A stretch of 64,000 bases of DNA from Xiphydria camelus (taxonomy: Eukaryota > Arthropoda > Insecta > Hymenoptera > Xiphydriidae): positions 30,854,278 through 30,918,277 of the forward strand of contig OY783194.1 of assembly GCA_963678675.1 (NCBI GenBank), given 5' to 3'. The notes below the pieces were generated by a model. That model searched no databases. It saw only the letters and a list, made by a program, of their open reading frames with translations, and had not been told where the DNA came from. Positions 1 to 10,880 of the stretch are shown here, piece after piece. Made by a program: the position numbers and the translations under genes. How positions within the stretch are numbered: the first letter of the stretch is position 1; the number at the start of each line of letters is the position of its first letter.

Positions 1-483
1 TCATTCGCGGAACTGTGCGGGCGTCGACGTCGGGCGAGGCTGTGTACGACGAGGGAAGGAAAATCATTCGCCCTCGCTCCGTCACGGCGGCTTTAAGGCT
101 TTTCCGCCGCTTCGAACGATCTCCGGAGCGCGTCCAATGAATTTTTATTCATTCGGGAAATTGTTGGTAACGGCTCCTCGTCGCACGCGTCGCCGCTCTT
201 CCGCTCCCGATATTCGTCAGCTTCGGGCTCGTTTCGCTCATGTACTCGGTGTGTTTACAGTATTCTCTCGATACTTTTCCGCCGACGGGTCTGTAGGGGA
301 AGAGATGGTATTTGCGGTATCCATGAGTCGCGCTGTCTCTCGATAGCTTTCCGCGCGCAGAGCACTGCAAAGCCTGTATATTCTACTTCACAGATGGAAA
401 AGCTCTGTATGATTCATATGTAGTTTTGGTTATATGTGGATTATACATGATTTTTATATTAACCATGTACACAGACTACCATG

Positions 484-640
484 TGAGGCTAAACTTACTC
501 GCCAGGAAAGAAACTCGAATCACTGTTATCTCATTGTCAATGAATTTGTTGCCTATATCGATATAAGACTTTATTGTAGATTGAAATGTAATCTTCAAAA
601 AAGTATTATACATATTTGTAGTGATGGGACTTGAAGCGCT
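484..640. mobile_element. Family K repeat, partial
   Basis: Shares GAATCACTGTTATCTCATT, TAAGACTTTATTGTAGATTG and the complement of AGATTACATTTCAATCTAC with the copy at 4158-4360. Just before it, 380-480 carries TGTATGATTCATATG and ATGTGGATTATACATGAT, related to the palindrome at 54390-54571. Confidence 0.65.
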
Positions 641-1240
641 TGAGCTCGTTCGAAGGAGAATGGAAAGGCATCGAGAGAGTACTGCAGTCTCTCCGCCGCC
701 GCTTTAACCAATTTTCGACTTGATCTACTCCAATTTCGAGCGCAAAGTAAAGGGCAAAGCTGTGTAAGAACCCGCGCGCGCAGCGGTCAGACTCCAGCGG
801 CTGGCCTTTTGCCCTTTGTCGCGCGCGCGCGTATACGTATTTCCTTTATTATTTTCCGCCACTGCGCGGACCGGCTGATGTGTGTATACAGTTTCGCCTT
901 TCCGCGCGCGATCGTATTTCCAATATTGCGACGCCAATAACGCCCGCGGCACGGTAAATTTTTAAAAGCCCTGGGAAAACGTCAAAGAGGGGCGTTTCCC
1001 TCGCGCGCCAGAAGTTCGCCCCTCTCGCTCGCTCCCTCTTTGCGCGCGCTCTTTTCCGTTCCTCCCAGCCTCTCTCGCCCTCCTCGACATTCGTATCTCT
1101 TTATACAGAGATACACGCGGACGCCCACACTCCCGCGGACGGAGTCCCCCCTCCCGTATCTTGCTCTCTTCGCGATGACGAACGTCGTAAATCCCGGTCG
1201 TTCATCGTCGTCGTCGTCGTACGCAAAGTCGCCGTCGCCG

Positions 1241-1449
1241 CACTGAGAGAGATTTTATAGATTGTACGGCAATGCTGGTAGTTTATTAATATAAGAATAA
1301 GTTCTAGTTAACCTTAGCAATACTTATTTCTATTTCAGTTATATGTATACCTATAGTTATTTTAGCTACACGTATAGTTATTTCATCAATACGTATTGCT
1401 TTTATTACTATTTGGTATTATATAATATTACCTATGTGTGTATACTGTG
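1241..1449. mobile_element. MITE family V
   Basis: Begins CACTGAGAGAGATTTTATAG and ends ...GTGTATACTGTG. A second copy in the opposite orientation is at 24718-24937 (TAATAAACTACTGGCATTG, AACTAGAACTTATTC). Confidence 0.75.
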
Positions 1450-1451
1450 TA

Positions 1452-2326
1452 CACGGAGAGAAAAAAAAAAGAGAACTTCTAACCTAGAAGATGAGGAAAA
1501 AGTGTCATTTTTCTGACTAACTGTGCACCGAATTGACAAACGGTAGAATTTTTCCCCTTTTGGAATGAGATTTTTTCATCAAAATGGAAAAGTAATTTTT
1601 GATGAATAAACTAGTAAAATTTAACCCATGTAAATGTAAATTTTTCTTGCTAAACACGACAAATCATAAATTTATTTATTTCTCAATAAAAAGAATATCA
1701 ATAAGGATTCAAATTGGTCAGGGAGGCTATATTCTCGACGCGTGAGAAATGTTTTTCGTGGACGGAAAGTAATTCGTTAACAGATGTAGTTTCGTCTATC
1801 ACTTTTGTTAACGATTCGAAAATCCCTTCCAAGATAGATCTCGTCGACGAAATGAATTTTCTCAAACGAAAAATAATGTCCCATACTCCTCTCCCCGTGT
1901 TTACATCTCTTAGCAAAACGTCTTCTTTTTAGTATCCTGTTTAATCCCTTAGCGACAAATCTTGTTTAAGATTCCGTTGTGATGGGGTGACGGGCAACGG
2001 TATACTTGATCCTGATTGGTCTATAAGACCCAATGTAACATTAGCACTTGACGGTGAAGATTTTCTCCAGTAAAAAGGGAAAAAATCCAGTGCAGAAGAA
2101 TGTATGTTCACCATAAACAGTAGAGCTACTATTATACTGCTGCGTAGTTTTTATTTTATTTTGCTGGGAATTTGAAAATTCACCGATAATTCCCTTTTTT
2201 CAGAAGAATAATTTTCCATCCCTTTGATAATTTCTTACCTATCTCACGGTAATTTCTGATTGATTATCACAATGGTGCAGCGTTACCCATAAAAAAGGGG
2301 AATTTTTCACTTTTTTTTTCTCCGTG
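1452..2326. mobile_element. Inverted-repeat DNA element, about 875 bp (family G)
   Basis: Left end CACGGAGAGAAAAAAAAAAG, right end CTTTTTTTTTCTCCGTG, with TA outside each end (1450-1451, 2327-2328). The interior has no transposase-like frame; the two overlapping short frames at 1698-1932 are antiparallel readings of one stretch. Non-autonomous. Confidence 0.7.
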
Positions 2327-2328
2327 TA

Positions 2329-2550
2329 CACTGAAAAAAAACATGGTTTAACTGAACTAAATTTTGAGGTTACGAATGGCCAAATAAATGGACAAATATT
2401 TAATTGAAACTACTAAATATTTAGTTATAATATTGTACTTCAACTAGATCTTAGTTACTTAAACTACACATTTCTTGAGATAACTGTATATTTAGTTGGC
2501 CATTCGTTACTTCACAATTTAGTTAAATTAAACGATTTTTTTTCTCAGCG
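2329..2550. mobile_element. MITE family F
   Basis: Starts CACTGAAAAAAAACATGG, ends TTTTTTTTCTCAGCG. The arms TTTAACTGAACTAAATTTTG and AATTTAGTTAAATTAAACG are inverted, and GGCCAAATAAATGG / AGTTGGCCATTCG lie further in. It abuts family G through one TA (2327-2328). Confidence 0.8.
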
Positions 2551-3135
2551 CAGTCAACCTCACTTATTGTTAGCCTTAAAGTACAGCTGTCACGGCTTAT
2601 ATTAATTGCTGTACGACCTGTAAATTTCTCTCAGCGCGTCGACGAAATCCTCGGAACGCTTTCCGCGCCGCGCGGACGACGGAACCGCCCGTCCCTCTTC
2701 CTCGCTCGCCTCGTCGCGAATTTCTTCTTTCCAATATTCTCCGCGAGGCGCGCGCGGCTATAACCGAGTTGAAAACTTCCTCTCGCGAAAATCTTTCGCG
2801 CTTCGGACGGCAGAAGAGAGGGCGGGGGTAGAAAAGACGCGAATGCACTCGGAGGCTCCTCCGGCGTTTCGTTAATGCGCCGCGGTGAATCGGAGAATCG
2901 GTCGGAAGCGTTTGACGGCTCTGACGCGCCGGGCTAAAGAACGGGCTCATCCCGCGCCGTATCCGCGCTTCTGACGGGCGAGCGCGACGGCGGAGCTCCG
3001 CCATTGTGCGCGCGATGGCACGTTATTTATTATTTTTTTTCCCCGCAATTCCAGTCGTTCGCCCGCGTCGGGAGAGCGACACGCGGAGCGCCGAAGAGCA
3101 ACTCTGCAATTTTCCCGACGTCCCGACGACACTGA

Positions 3136-3156
3136 CGGCGGCGGCGGCGGCGGCGG
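3136..3156 (+). repeat. (CGG)7 trinucleotide run
   Basis: Seven CGG units. The frame 3006-3215 reads it as poly-alanine, but no supporting gene signal was seen. Confidence 0.85.
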
Positions 3157-3720
3157 TTATTCGACGCGGGGGCGTACATATCGCGCGGAGACCGGGGGAG
3201 GCCGCGATGGAATAGAATCTATAGCGCGCTCCCCGAGAGGGCGACGCGGAAATTACCCGGTTTTTGCTCCACCGTCACCGATTTCCCTCTCGTCCTCGTT
3301 ATTCGCGCCCTCGTTAAATCCAGCGGCGCGAGACGTCGCTTCGCGAAAATTCTAGCTCTCTTTCTCTCACCTGCGCGCGCTTATCCCGCTACGTGTCGGT
3401 CGCGCTTGTTATACGCGGAAAGCTGCTTTGCGCTACGGGGCGAGCGAGCTCCTTATACGCGCGACAACCGATACTTCCATTTAGCCGTCGCCGCCGCCCT
3501 TCGCGCTTTCCCGTTAAAAGACTATTCTTATACGCGGATATAACTGAACGACTCAGGCGTCGATCGAGCGATTCGTAATCGGTCAAAAGCTCCGGCTGGC
3601 GGAAGCGGGACTAGTGCTCTCGATCCGCTCGAATATCTCGTTCTATTCCCATCGACTCGTAATTGCGAGGAGTGATCGAAGTCCTTCCGCTGCGCGTGAG
3701 CTCTTGCCTGGTGACCTGTA

Positions 3721-3775
3721 TACGCAGAGAAAAAGAATTAATCGGATCTACTGAAAATTACCTCGACTCCCACAT
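3721..3775. mobile_element. MITE family B end fragment
   Basis: Reads CGCAGAGAAAAAGAATTAAT, CGGATCTACTGAAAATTACC, matching the left terminus at 60596. No right end was found nearby, so a truncated relic. Confidence 0.55.
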
Positions 3776-4157
3776 TCGCTCGGGCCATTCGGAGCTGGCA
3801 GACTACTCGAATGCGGCGTCGCGCGACATTGTGGGACGGTTAATCGGTAACGACGCGACGGTATTCGTTAAACGACACGTTATCCGCGACATCCGCGTCG
3901 CGCATCGCGAAGCTGGATCTAATTCAATTTGACAACGGAGTTTGCAAGCTCGTTAAACTCGCCATTCTTCGACCGCGCGGACGTATAACGCGGGTATACA
4001 CCGGGGGCGCGTCTATAAATAAAGAGACGGGGCGAAGAGACGAGCTACAGGCGATGCTCGCAGCATCCCAAAGCCAACTCGTCGAATTAAATTGAACGAA
4101 TGCCTGCGTCAAACTTCCGCGTGCCGAGACGATGTACTCGCTGCGTGTATACAGCAT

Positions 4158-4360
4158 GAGTCCAAACTTAGTCGACGGGAAGGAAACTTGAATCACTGTT
4201 ATCTCATTATCTATAAGCTTTTGGCTTATATTTGTATAATACTTTTTGGAAGATTACATTTCAATCTACAATAAAGTCTTATATCGGTGTAGGTCTAAAT
4301 TTCATAAATAATGAGATAACGACGATTGAAGTTTCTTTCCCGGCGAGGAAGTTTAAGCTC
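4158..4360. mobile_element. MITE family K, palindromic
   Basis: Left arm CCAAACTTAGTCGACGGGAA then ACTTGAATCACTGTTATCTC; right arm GAGATAACGACGATTGAAG then GGCGAGGAAGTTTAAGC. The arms are inverted over about 70 bp. Confidence 0.7.
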
Positions 4361-4439
4361 GTGTGGTTTTCATCCGCACAGAGATTAGAGCCATTTGCGC
4401 AGGTCAAAGGGAAGGATCGTTAATATTGGCTGCACACTT

Positions 4440-4589
4440 GGAACAAAATTTGCTTGATCGAAATAAACGTGTTTTTGGATAGTCCTGTATAAGAGCGCAT
4501 TTATTCAACTTTCATTTTAATCGGATAAATATGCTCTCAGGGCTATTCAAAACACGTTTATATCCATCAAGCAAACTTTGTTCTCACTG
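4440..4589. mobile_element. MITE family J, about 150-bp palindrome
   Basis: Arms GGAACAAAATTTGCTTGATC / CATCAAGCAAACTTTGTTC and AAACGTGTTTT / AAAACACGTTT, with GAGCGCATTTATTC / GGATAAATATGCTC near the centre. A related copy is at 7705-7917. Confidence 0.8.
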
Positions 4590-4780
4590 TAAGTTAATAT
4601 CAGTTAATATACACCCCGTAGTTCATATTTCCCGAAGTGTTATATGAAGCTATAGCTTATAAGAGTATACGTATATACGTCATCCGAGGAATATTTCAAC
4701 CAGGTAAACAGCGAATAACCCGTGTACCGTTTTCGTATAATAATTACAGACGCCTTATCGGAGTTGCGGCTAGGTCAGGT

Positions 4781-4798
4781 CGCGCGCGCGCGCGCGCG
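4781..4798 (+). repeat. (CG)9 run
   Basis: Alternating CG, a potential Z-DNA former. Long CG runs are unusual in methylated genomes and fit low germline methylation here. Confidence 0.9.
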
Positions 4799-5093
4799 GG
4801 TACAAATTATACGACCTTATCCGCACCGCCCGCCGAATAGAAGCGCTCATGCGCCGCGTATCCAGTTCACACGCGTGTCTACAATTACGACGGAGCTCTC
4901 GGTCTCAAAATCTTCTCGTTCGTACGCAATTCAATCCGTGTACACTCCTACGCGTACATATTATGTATACGCGGGGATTCATTTTCGCCCGCCAATCGGC
5001 CCCGGACCGTCATCGATGGGATCACGGGTCGCGCGGACCAAACGGGCCGCGGCGAAGAGCAATTCGAAGCTATAATGCTCTCCTCGTACACGC

Positions 5094-5114
5094 GGGGGGG
5101 GGGGGGGGGGGGGG
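5094..5114 (+). repeat. Poly(G) tract, 21 bp
   Basis: Uninterrupted run of 21 G. It can form quadruplex structures and is prone to length error in sequencing. Confidence 0.95.
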
Positions 5115-5285
5115 AGCATCGATTTTATCGAGCGCCACTCGCCGAACGGGCGCGGTGACGTCAAATGCCGCGATACGGCGCGACCCGTCGAACTCTCGCG
5201 TGAATCTGCTTGATATCGGCGCGCGGCTGTGCTGTGTGGGAAATGCGAAGGGGTGAAGGAGGCCCTGAAGAAATGGGTTATGGTA

Positions 5286-5632
5286 CACCGAGAAAAATAA
5301 TTAGGTTAAAATGACAAAACGCATTTGGTTAAACATTTTTACAGTTATTCTAACCGAAATACTGATCCGTTTAACTAAATATTCAATTATTCTAACCACA
5401 AAGTGGTCAGTCTAACCAAACACACAAATGGAGGATTCATATTTTACCAAACGGTTTGTTCATCGTTTTAACCCATTTAGACCTGAAACTATTTTTTTTT
5501 TTTAACTAAGGAATATTTTTTGAATTTTACATTGTATTGATGCTCTTGTAGAACGCTGTTTTTTTAATGTCACTTTTATGGAACGGTAGGTCTAAATGGG
5601 TAAATTTTGATTAAATTGACCTATTTTTTGTG
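5286..5632. mobile_element. MITE family A (AACCAAA-rich), with a smaller nested hairpin element
   Basis: Starts CACCGAGAAAAATAATTAGG and ends CTATTTTTTGTG, with TA on each side (5284-5285, 5633-5634). It carries the family signature AAAATGACAAAACGCAT and repeated TTCTAACCAAA units. Its right half holds a second inverted-repeat unit with arms ACCCATTTAGACCT (5471-5484) and AGGTCTAAATGGGT (5588-5601), probably a nested element. Confidence 0.8.
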
Positions 5633-6299
5633 TAGTCTGCGCGCTTAAATATGAGAACGATTAGAGAAAAGAGAAAGTGAAATCCTCAGAAATTTTAAAT
5701 TATTTAATTCTGCGAATTTATTTTTTATATACCTATCATCTCTACAACGACAGTCTTTATTCTAGTAACGGTAACTCTCACGGTTCAATGCTGAAACGAT
5801 CGAACGATCGATACAACGGGGCGACCGCATCGTCGGAGCTTATAGGTACGCCCTTCGGCTCTACGGCGTATCAGCAACGGGGCAACGACGCTACAGGCTA
5901 TAATCTAAACGTCGCGTGAACTTGTTCCGAGGAGAATTAGCAGCGCTTATAATTCCGTACAGAGTCGGGTGGAGTTTAGATGGCATTTACGACTTCGGAC
6001 CTTATAACACCGATATAGTAACGACCGGTAATAACTCGGGGAATTGGAGTTGTATATACACTGAAAGAAACCAATATACGGGTTTGGCCAGCAATACACT
6101 CTGATTCGGAATTTCTCTCGCTCTCGCGACTATTCCGTTGATTACGTCTGAAATCCCGGAATTCGTATATTTCGAAAATAATTTGTTCAACTGCTTTTTA
6201 TCGCTAGCCACAATCGAGTCTCTTCCGTCGATCATTCATATACGTTAGTTAAATTTTGCAATAGTTTAGAGCATTTTGTTTCAAGTAAATTTGAAAATA

Positions 6300-6610
6300 A
6301 AATCGCCCGGACTCTTCCAGTCCTTCCCGAATTCAGTATTTTATGTAAAAAAAAATATGTATAACTCAATGCAATTTGTAATCTGTATAAATATTCAATG
6401 TCAAACAAAAAAGAAAATATCTGAAAAAAGAATTGTTCGCAGTTATAAGTGCGTCATCTCTACTGTATTATGACGTCATCGTAAAGCCATGAGAGACATA
6501 CTTATGCCAAGCAATTGCTGCGAGAGAGATGGACTCACAATGCTATGTGACGTATGCCGCATTTTTAAGTATCGTTTTCAAACCTGAATACGGGCGAAAA
6601 AGAAAAATGA
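6300..6610 (+). repeat. Direct repeat N, copy 1
   Basis: Aligns by eye with 9160-9485 in the same orientation: TTCGCAGTTATAAG, GACGTCATCGTAAAG versus GATGTCATCGAAACG, ACTTATGCCAAGCAA, CGAGAGAGAT. Divergence is substantial. No open frame is shared, so non-coding. Confidence 0.7.
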
Positions 6611-6624
6611 AAAAATACGGAGTA

Positions 6625-6858
6625 AATAATTTGATCAATTTAACCAAAATCTTGGAGACTGATCAAACTGTTTAGCGAAGTATAGATCCTCCGTATATTT
6701 GGTTAGAACAACTAAAAGTTAAGTTGGAACAACTAAACACGTAGTTCGAATAACTTGATATTTGGTTCAACTGACCAGTATTTTGATTACGTGTAGGATA
6801 ACTAAACTCGTTCAACTAGATGCGTTTTGTCATTTTAACCTAATTATTTTTCTCAGTC
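6625..6858. mobile_element. MITE family A
   Basis: Contains TTTAACCAAAATCTTGGAG at the left and GCGTTTTGTCATTTTAACC then TTATTTTTCTCAGTC at the right. It is the reverse orientation of the copy at 5286. The left border merges with the direct repeat ending about 6610. Confidence 0.75.
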
Positions 6859-7470
6859 TACAATATAAAAAAAATAAGCGAGAGAACCGAATTACCAATC
6901 GCACTTTGACATCTCATGAAAATGATCGACACATCGCGGAACGTCGTTACTTACAAACGAAGAAGAGAACTCTCCCCTTCTCCTACTTCGCGCAACTATA
7001 ATTCACACTCCCGCCGAGTCCTAATGTTCCGTTCTAATGACTGTTATGAGTGGCGGCCTCGTTAGCAGGCGAGCCGGTTATTTAGGTACATGCGTTAATC
7101 TCACCGCGTGCACTTCGATTATTCTCGTTATGTCTGTCGCTTCCTGTCTCTGCTCCCGCTTCGCTTCAACCGTCGCCGTCGCACACCGCGGTAGGTACAT
7201 ATGTATATACGCGCCGTCGTTGCAACCGGGTTTACCAGTGGTGCGCGCGCGCGCCTCCGATATACGCGCGACAGGAAACCGCGTAACGGTTGTGTCTCCC
7301 GAGTGTCTCCTCCACGCGTCGAGGTAGTCGGGGATTCCTGCAGGGTAGCACAACTGACGACATCGCTTCGGCTTCCGTTCGAAACGAGTCTGTCGAATTC
7401 ACGACGACGTTCGAGCGTCGTATACGCGGGATCGAGATATCCGTATCTTTTCCTGCATGTTGTGACGTAG

Positions 7471-7690
7471 GGTAAAAGTGGGATAGATCGACGTCCTAGT
7501 TAAAGAATAAGTTCAGAATTGATTATCTTGAAATCGGTAGCAGATATCGAAGAAAAGTTTAGATAAGAGATGTTTGCCTAAATTTTTACTGTAAGAAAGG
7601 TGCTCTACATTGTTTACATATCTCCACTGCGTTTCGAGATAATCGCGTTGAAAGTTAAACAGAAACTGCGGTATCTATCCCACTATTATC
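7471..7690. repeat. Repeat L, copy 1 (GTGGGATAGAT ... TATCCCAC)
   Basis: Bounded by AAGTGGGATAGATCGACG and GTATCTATCCCACTATT. Inside, GATAATCGCGTTGAAAGTTAA and AATTGATTATCTTGAAA are shared with copy 2. The short inverted termini suggest a MITE. Confidence 0.7.
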
Positions 7691-7702
7691 CCCCCCCCCC
7701 CC
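7690..7702 (+). repeat. Poly(C) tract, 13 bp
   Basis: 13 C between repeat L (ending TATCCCAC) and the family J MITE that begins CACTGGG. Confidence 0.95.
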
Positions 7703-7704
7703 TA

Positions 7705-7917
7705 CACTGGGAAACAAAATTTGCTTCATCGAAATAATTCATTTTGAACCGTCCTAAGAGCATATTTATTCGATTAGAATGAACATCGACTGGACGTATG
7801 CAAATATTTATTTAATTTCACATTATTTGCACCAAATCGATTCATTCGAATCGAATAAATCTACTCTCAGGACTATTCGAGAGCACGTTTATTTTGATGA
7901 AGCAATTTTTTCTTAGC
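7705..7917. mobile_element. MITE family J
   Basis: Starts CACTGGGAAACAAAATTTGC after TA and ends GCAATTTTTTCTTAGCGCG. The arms repeat the family core (TTGCTTCATCGAAATAA, GAGCATATTTATTCG and inverted partners), with an extra A/T-rich centre. Confidence 0.75.
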
Positions 7918-8523
7918 GCGGTGGACGTGGATAAATGGAAGGAAGTGTTTATTGGCAGGGAAAGGGTCGAGTAGCGCCGATCATCCGAGCTGTTGTATTC
8001 AAAAAAATCCCTACTCGATAGTCTCGAACGAAACGAGCTCACGTCGTTCTCCCGCCGATCTTCGCGAAAGGCCTTTTCGTCCGTTCGCGCTCTAAATCGA
8101 CGGAAGCGCGCGCCGAGTGGTCGAGTGCTCACTCGACCCTCCTCCGCTATACGGTCGCATAGTTGTCCGTCTCGCGCGTGTATCCCCGCGCGATATGTCG
8201 AGGCTTCCCGAGAATGCCCAAGGTTATTATCCGCGACATGCACCAATTATCCACAACATCGCACGCCTATGTGGAACGCCGGTACACGGAATGCGATGTA
8301 CGGCCACGCACGTGTTTCCGCGGGCGCGGCGCTGTCCGGCCGCGTACACGTCCACTTCTCGGATGCCGATCGACGAGGTGGTGCGCGCGTGCCTTTTGCC
8401 CCGCGCGTTGGAATTTCTCGAGAGGATTCCGGAGCGCGCGACTTCAAAGCGATTAGATCGTATAAAAGGTCGTCAAAGAGTCGCCGTCGTTCGCGTTCGA
8501 TTAGAGGGCGAATCGATTATATA

Positions 8524-8916
8524 GGGTGTCCCAAAATTAACGCAAGATTTAAATTTAATGAAACACAGTTTTTTTATTACAATGTTATTTTTTTATTGAA
8601 TCGTAAAGTACACAGGATAGGGGGTTATGTATGGAATAACATATAGGGCAAATGGCCTCCACGGCTTTTCTGACGCATACGCACTCTTTTGTCGAAATTT
8701 TTCATGACCACTGTGCATAAATGTGGCTGAATTTCGTTGATGCAGCGTTGAATTTCCTGTTTCAATGCACGCGTGCTTGCCATTTGCCCTATGTGTTATT
8801 CCATACATAACTCTATCCTGTGTACTTTACGATTCAATAAAAAAATAGCATTGTAATAAACAAAAAACTGTGTTTTTCATTAAATTTAAATGTTACGTTA
8901 ATTTTGGGACACCCTT
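8524..8916. mobile_element. Mariner-like MITE with long inverted ends
   Basis: About 393 bp starting GGGTGTCCCAAAATTAACG and ending TTAATTTTGGGACACCC. Inverted arms extend about 130 bp on each side (ATTTAAATTTAATGAAA, TCGTAAAGTACACAGGATAG and partners), with TA to the left. The short centre still encodes a transposase remnant on the minus strand, so the element is an internally deleted derivative of a Tc1/mariner-type transposon. Confidence 0.9.
8625..8780 (-). pseudogene. Tc1/mariner transposase C-terminal remnant
   Basis: Minus-strand frame reading ASTRALKQEIQRCINEIQ, then MKNFDKRVRMRQKSRGGHLP and a stop after MLFHT. NFDKRVR...RGGH near the C-terminus is typical of transposases in insect mariner-like elements. 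The DDE catalytic core is absent; nothing upstream continues the frame. Confidence 0.75.
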
Positions 8917-9159
8917 TAGTTCTCGCTTTAGATCGATGGATGTATCTTTAATAATTAAGGCCTTATCCAGTAGCGCGAGTAAAACGAGACGGCCGTCGAT
9001 CTTCTCTTTTTTGACGTGCTGCTGTTCGTGTATTAATGCGACGTTGCGGCGTGTCTGTTTCAGCGAAAATCGGCGTCCAGTCGAGACAATGTCTATTCGT
9101 GATAGGTCTAATTTGATTCCTGCAATGTCTATTCGGGATCGCGTCTATTCCATTCCTAC

Positions 9160-9485
9160 CCGGGATTCGTTATTTCGTACCGCAATTTGGTCTTCTCGTA
9201 AAAAAAAGAGTATTCGTATTTTTAAATTGAATTTGTAATCTTTATATTTGTTTAATATCGCACACACAAAAAGTGCCCGGAAAAATAATTATTCGCAGTT
9301 ATAAGCGCCTTTCTCCACGACATCGTGATGTCATCGAAACGCAAGAGAGACGCACTTATGCCAAGCAACGAGTGTGAGAGAGATAGGCTTATATAACACG
9401 ATGGCGTAGCTGAATTTCAAAATCTTGTTTTCCACTACAAATGAGGCCGAAAATGGAAAATGAAAACAATTATTTTAGGGTAAAT
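9160..9485 (+). repeat. Direct repeat N, copy 2
   Basis: Second copy of the repeat at 6300-6610, carrying TTCGCAGTTATAAGCGC, GATGTCATCGAAACG and ACTTATGCCAAGCAACGAG. It ends near GGGTAAATAATTTTG, which in the first copy reads GAGTAAATAATTTGA. Confidence 0.7.
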
Positions 9486-9982
9486 AATTTTGTTTAAATT
9501 TGTCATGTCTGCAACAACAAAAAATTGTGAGAAAACAGAATTACCCAATGTAATCCCTCAGCAATCCATCGGTAAAAGATTGAAAAACTTCGAATCGTAT
9601 TACTCGAATTCTCCGCCCGTATTACGGCACACGTATACGTATATAAGTGTACCGAAATCCATTCGCGAATTGTCTATCCCCGAAGTGGAACTCCATTCGA
9701 AAATCGATGATCGCATCCCCCCGAAGACTGCCTCGTTACTCCTAGTGTGACTGGCAGCGCGCGCGATTGGCAGGGCTCCGAGACGCACGGACAGGTACGA
9801 ATAGGCGCCGCGAAAGGATTTCTTCATTACGTATTCCGAGGGAGACCGGTGACGACCTCGCGTCGAAGTCGTTTGTACCAATCGCGCGGATCCTCCGCAT
9901 CGCGAAGTACTTCGTGCGCGTTGGCAAAATCTCTACACGGAGTTACATCGAAAGAAATAACTGCTGGCACCAAAAAAATGTT

Positions 9983-10392
9983 TTTTTCCCCACTCATGCC
10001 CATTTCGAGGCCTTTTCCAGCCTATTTTTAGACCGTAAGATGGCGTTTTCCTGCGTGACGCCGACCGGGAGTCCGCAGGCTGTCAAAAGATTGTTTAGTC
10101 CGAAGTGGGTCCTTTTTTCCAAATTGATAAACGCAACGTGAAATGAGCTGTGTATACTTATGTTTGTTTTGTTTTGAGAAATGGGCATTCGCGCGAGGAA
10201 AAATAGTATATATGTCATTCGGCTGAAATCCTTGGATTTTTAAGAATGCGTTTAGGTCGTAGCACGAGGCATGGTGAGGGGATGAGTTTCGCCTTCGACG
10301 AGCCTCGTCCTCCCATCATACCTCGTACTACGACCTAATTAAACACAGTCTGAGAAAACCTCGGATTTCCGCCTTATGACATAAGATACTAT
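9983..10392. repeat. Repeat M, copy 1, with an internal hairpin
   Basis: Inverse copy of 15826-16231. Shared blocks: CATGCCCATTTCGAGGCC, CAGCCTATTTTTAGACCG, TGCGGACTCCC-type core, GAAATGGGCATTCG, then a hairpin with arms TAGGTCGTAGCACGAGGCAT (10253-10272) and ATACCTCGTACTACGACCTA (10319-10338). The copies show frame-breaking indels relative to each other, so the short shared peptide-like frame is not coding. Confidence 0.8.
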
Positions 10393-10880
10393 TTTTCCAA
10401 TCCAAAACATGCTATAATTCCAGGATCAAGCCATGATTTTTTTCGTATAAACAAATATTTAATAGGCTCGAGTAATCGTTTTGTTTTTGCGCAGAAAGAA
10501 TTTTTGTTCTAACGAAGGTACTCTTGAATCAAGAAAATATATTCTTCGATCAAGAATCTGTATTCTTAAAGATTTGTACACCGAGAAAACAGTTCATTTG
10601 TAGTTAATAAATGCTTGTTTGAAAATGGAGAAATAAATATTTTACCAGACCAAATAAATATTCGTTAACTATTACAATATTTATTTGGCATAATTTTATC
10701 CTCAGAGGCAACCGTTTGAATCAAATAAACATTTTAATAATTACATGTTTTCTTGTCTTAACGAAATATTTATTCCGCCGTATTTGAAATTATACTTATT
10801 AACTATTAATAAACTGTTTCCTCGGTATGATACGATCATATGTTCTTGATTCAGGACATATTTTTTAACACTCGCGCGCG
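10393..10880. mobile_element. Family I element interrupted by a family C MITE
   Basis: Left part to 10578 (ATGCTATAATTCCAGGATC, CAGAAAGAATTTTTGTTC, CAAGAATCTGTATTC), right part from 10826 (GATCATATGTTCTTGATTC). These parts are adjacent in the uninterrupted copy at 53177-53441. The nested element is at 10579-10825. Confidence 0.75.
10579..10825. mobile_element. MITE family C, nested
   Basis: Starts CACCGAGAAAACAGTTC, ends AATAAACTGTTTCCTCGG, with TA at 10577-10578 and 10826-10827. The arms ATTTGTAGTTAATAAATGC and TTATTAACTATTAATAAAC are inverted. Related to 25240-25660. Confidence 0.85.

Larger units (their letters stand above)
2551..4157. other. No gene recognised, GC/CpG-rich
   Basis: Very rich in CGCG, with the (CGG)7 run and one family B end fragment. 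Frames on both strands are open only because of the base composition; no conserved domain or splice-linked frame was seen. Confidence 0.6.

Noticed and set aside
1698..1932. Pair of opposed 72-codon frames
   Set aside because: They are the two strands of one stretch inside the family G element.
7037..7327. Possible Sema1a signal-peptide exon (hydrophobic TSIILVMSVASCLC)
   Set aside because: No donor site in the right phase that would join to 30353 could be defended, and the following residues do not resemble a semaphorin N-terminus.
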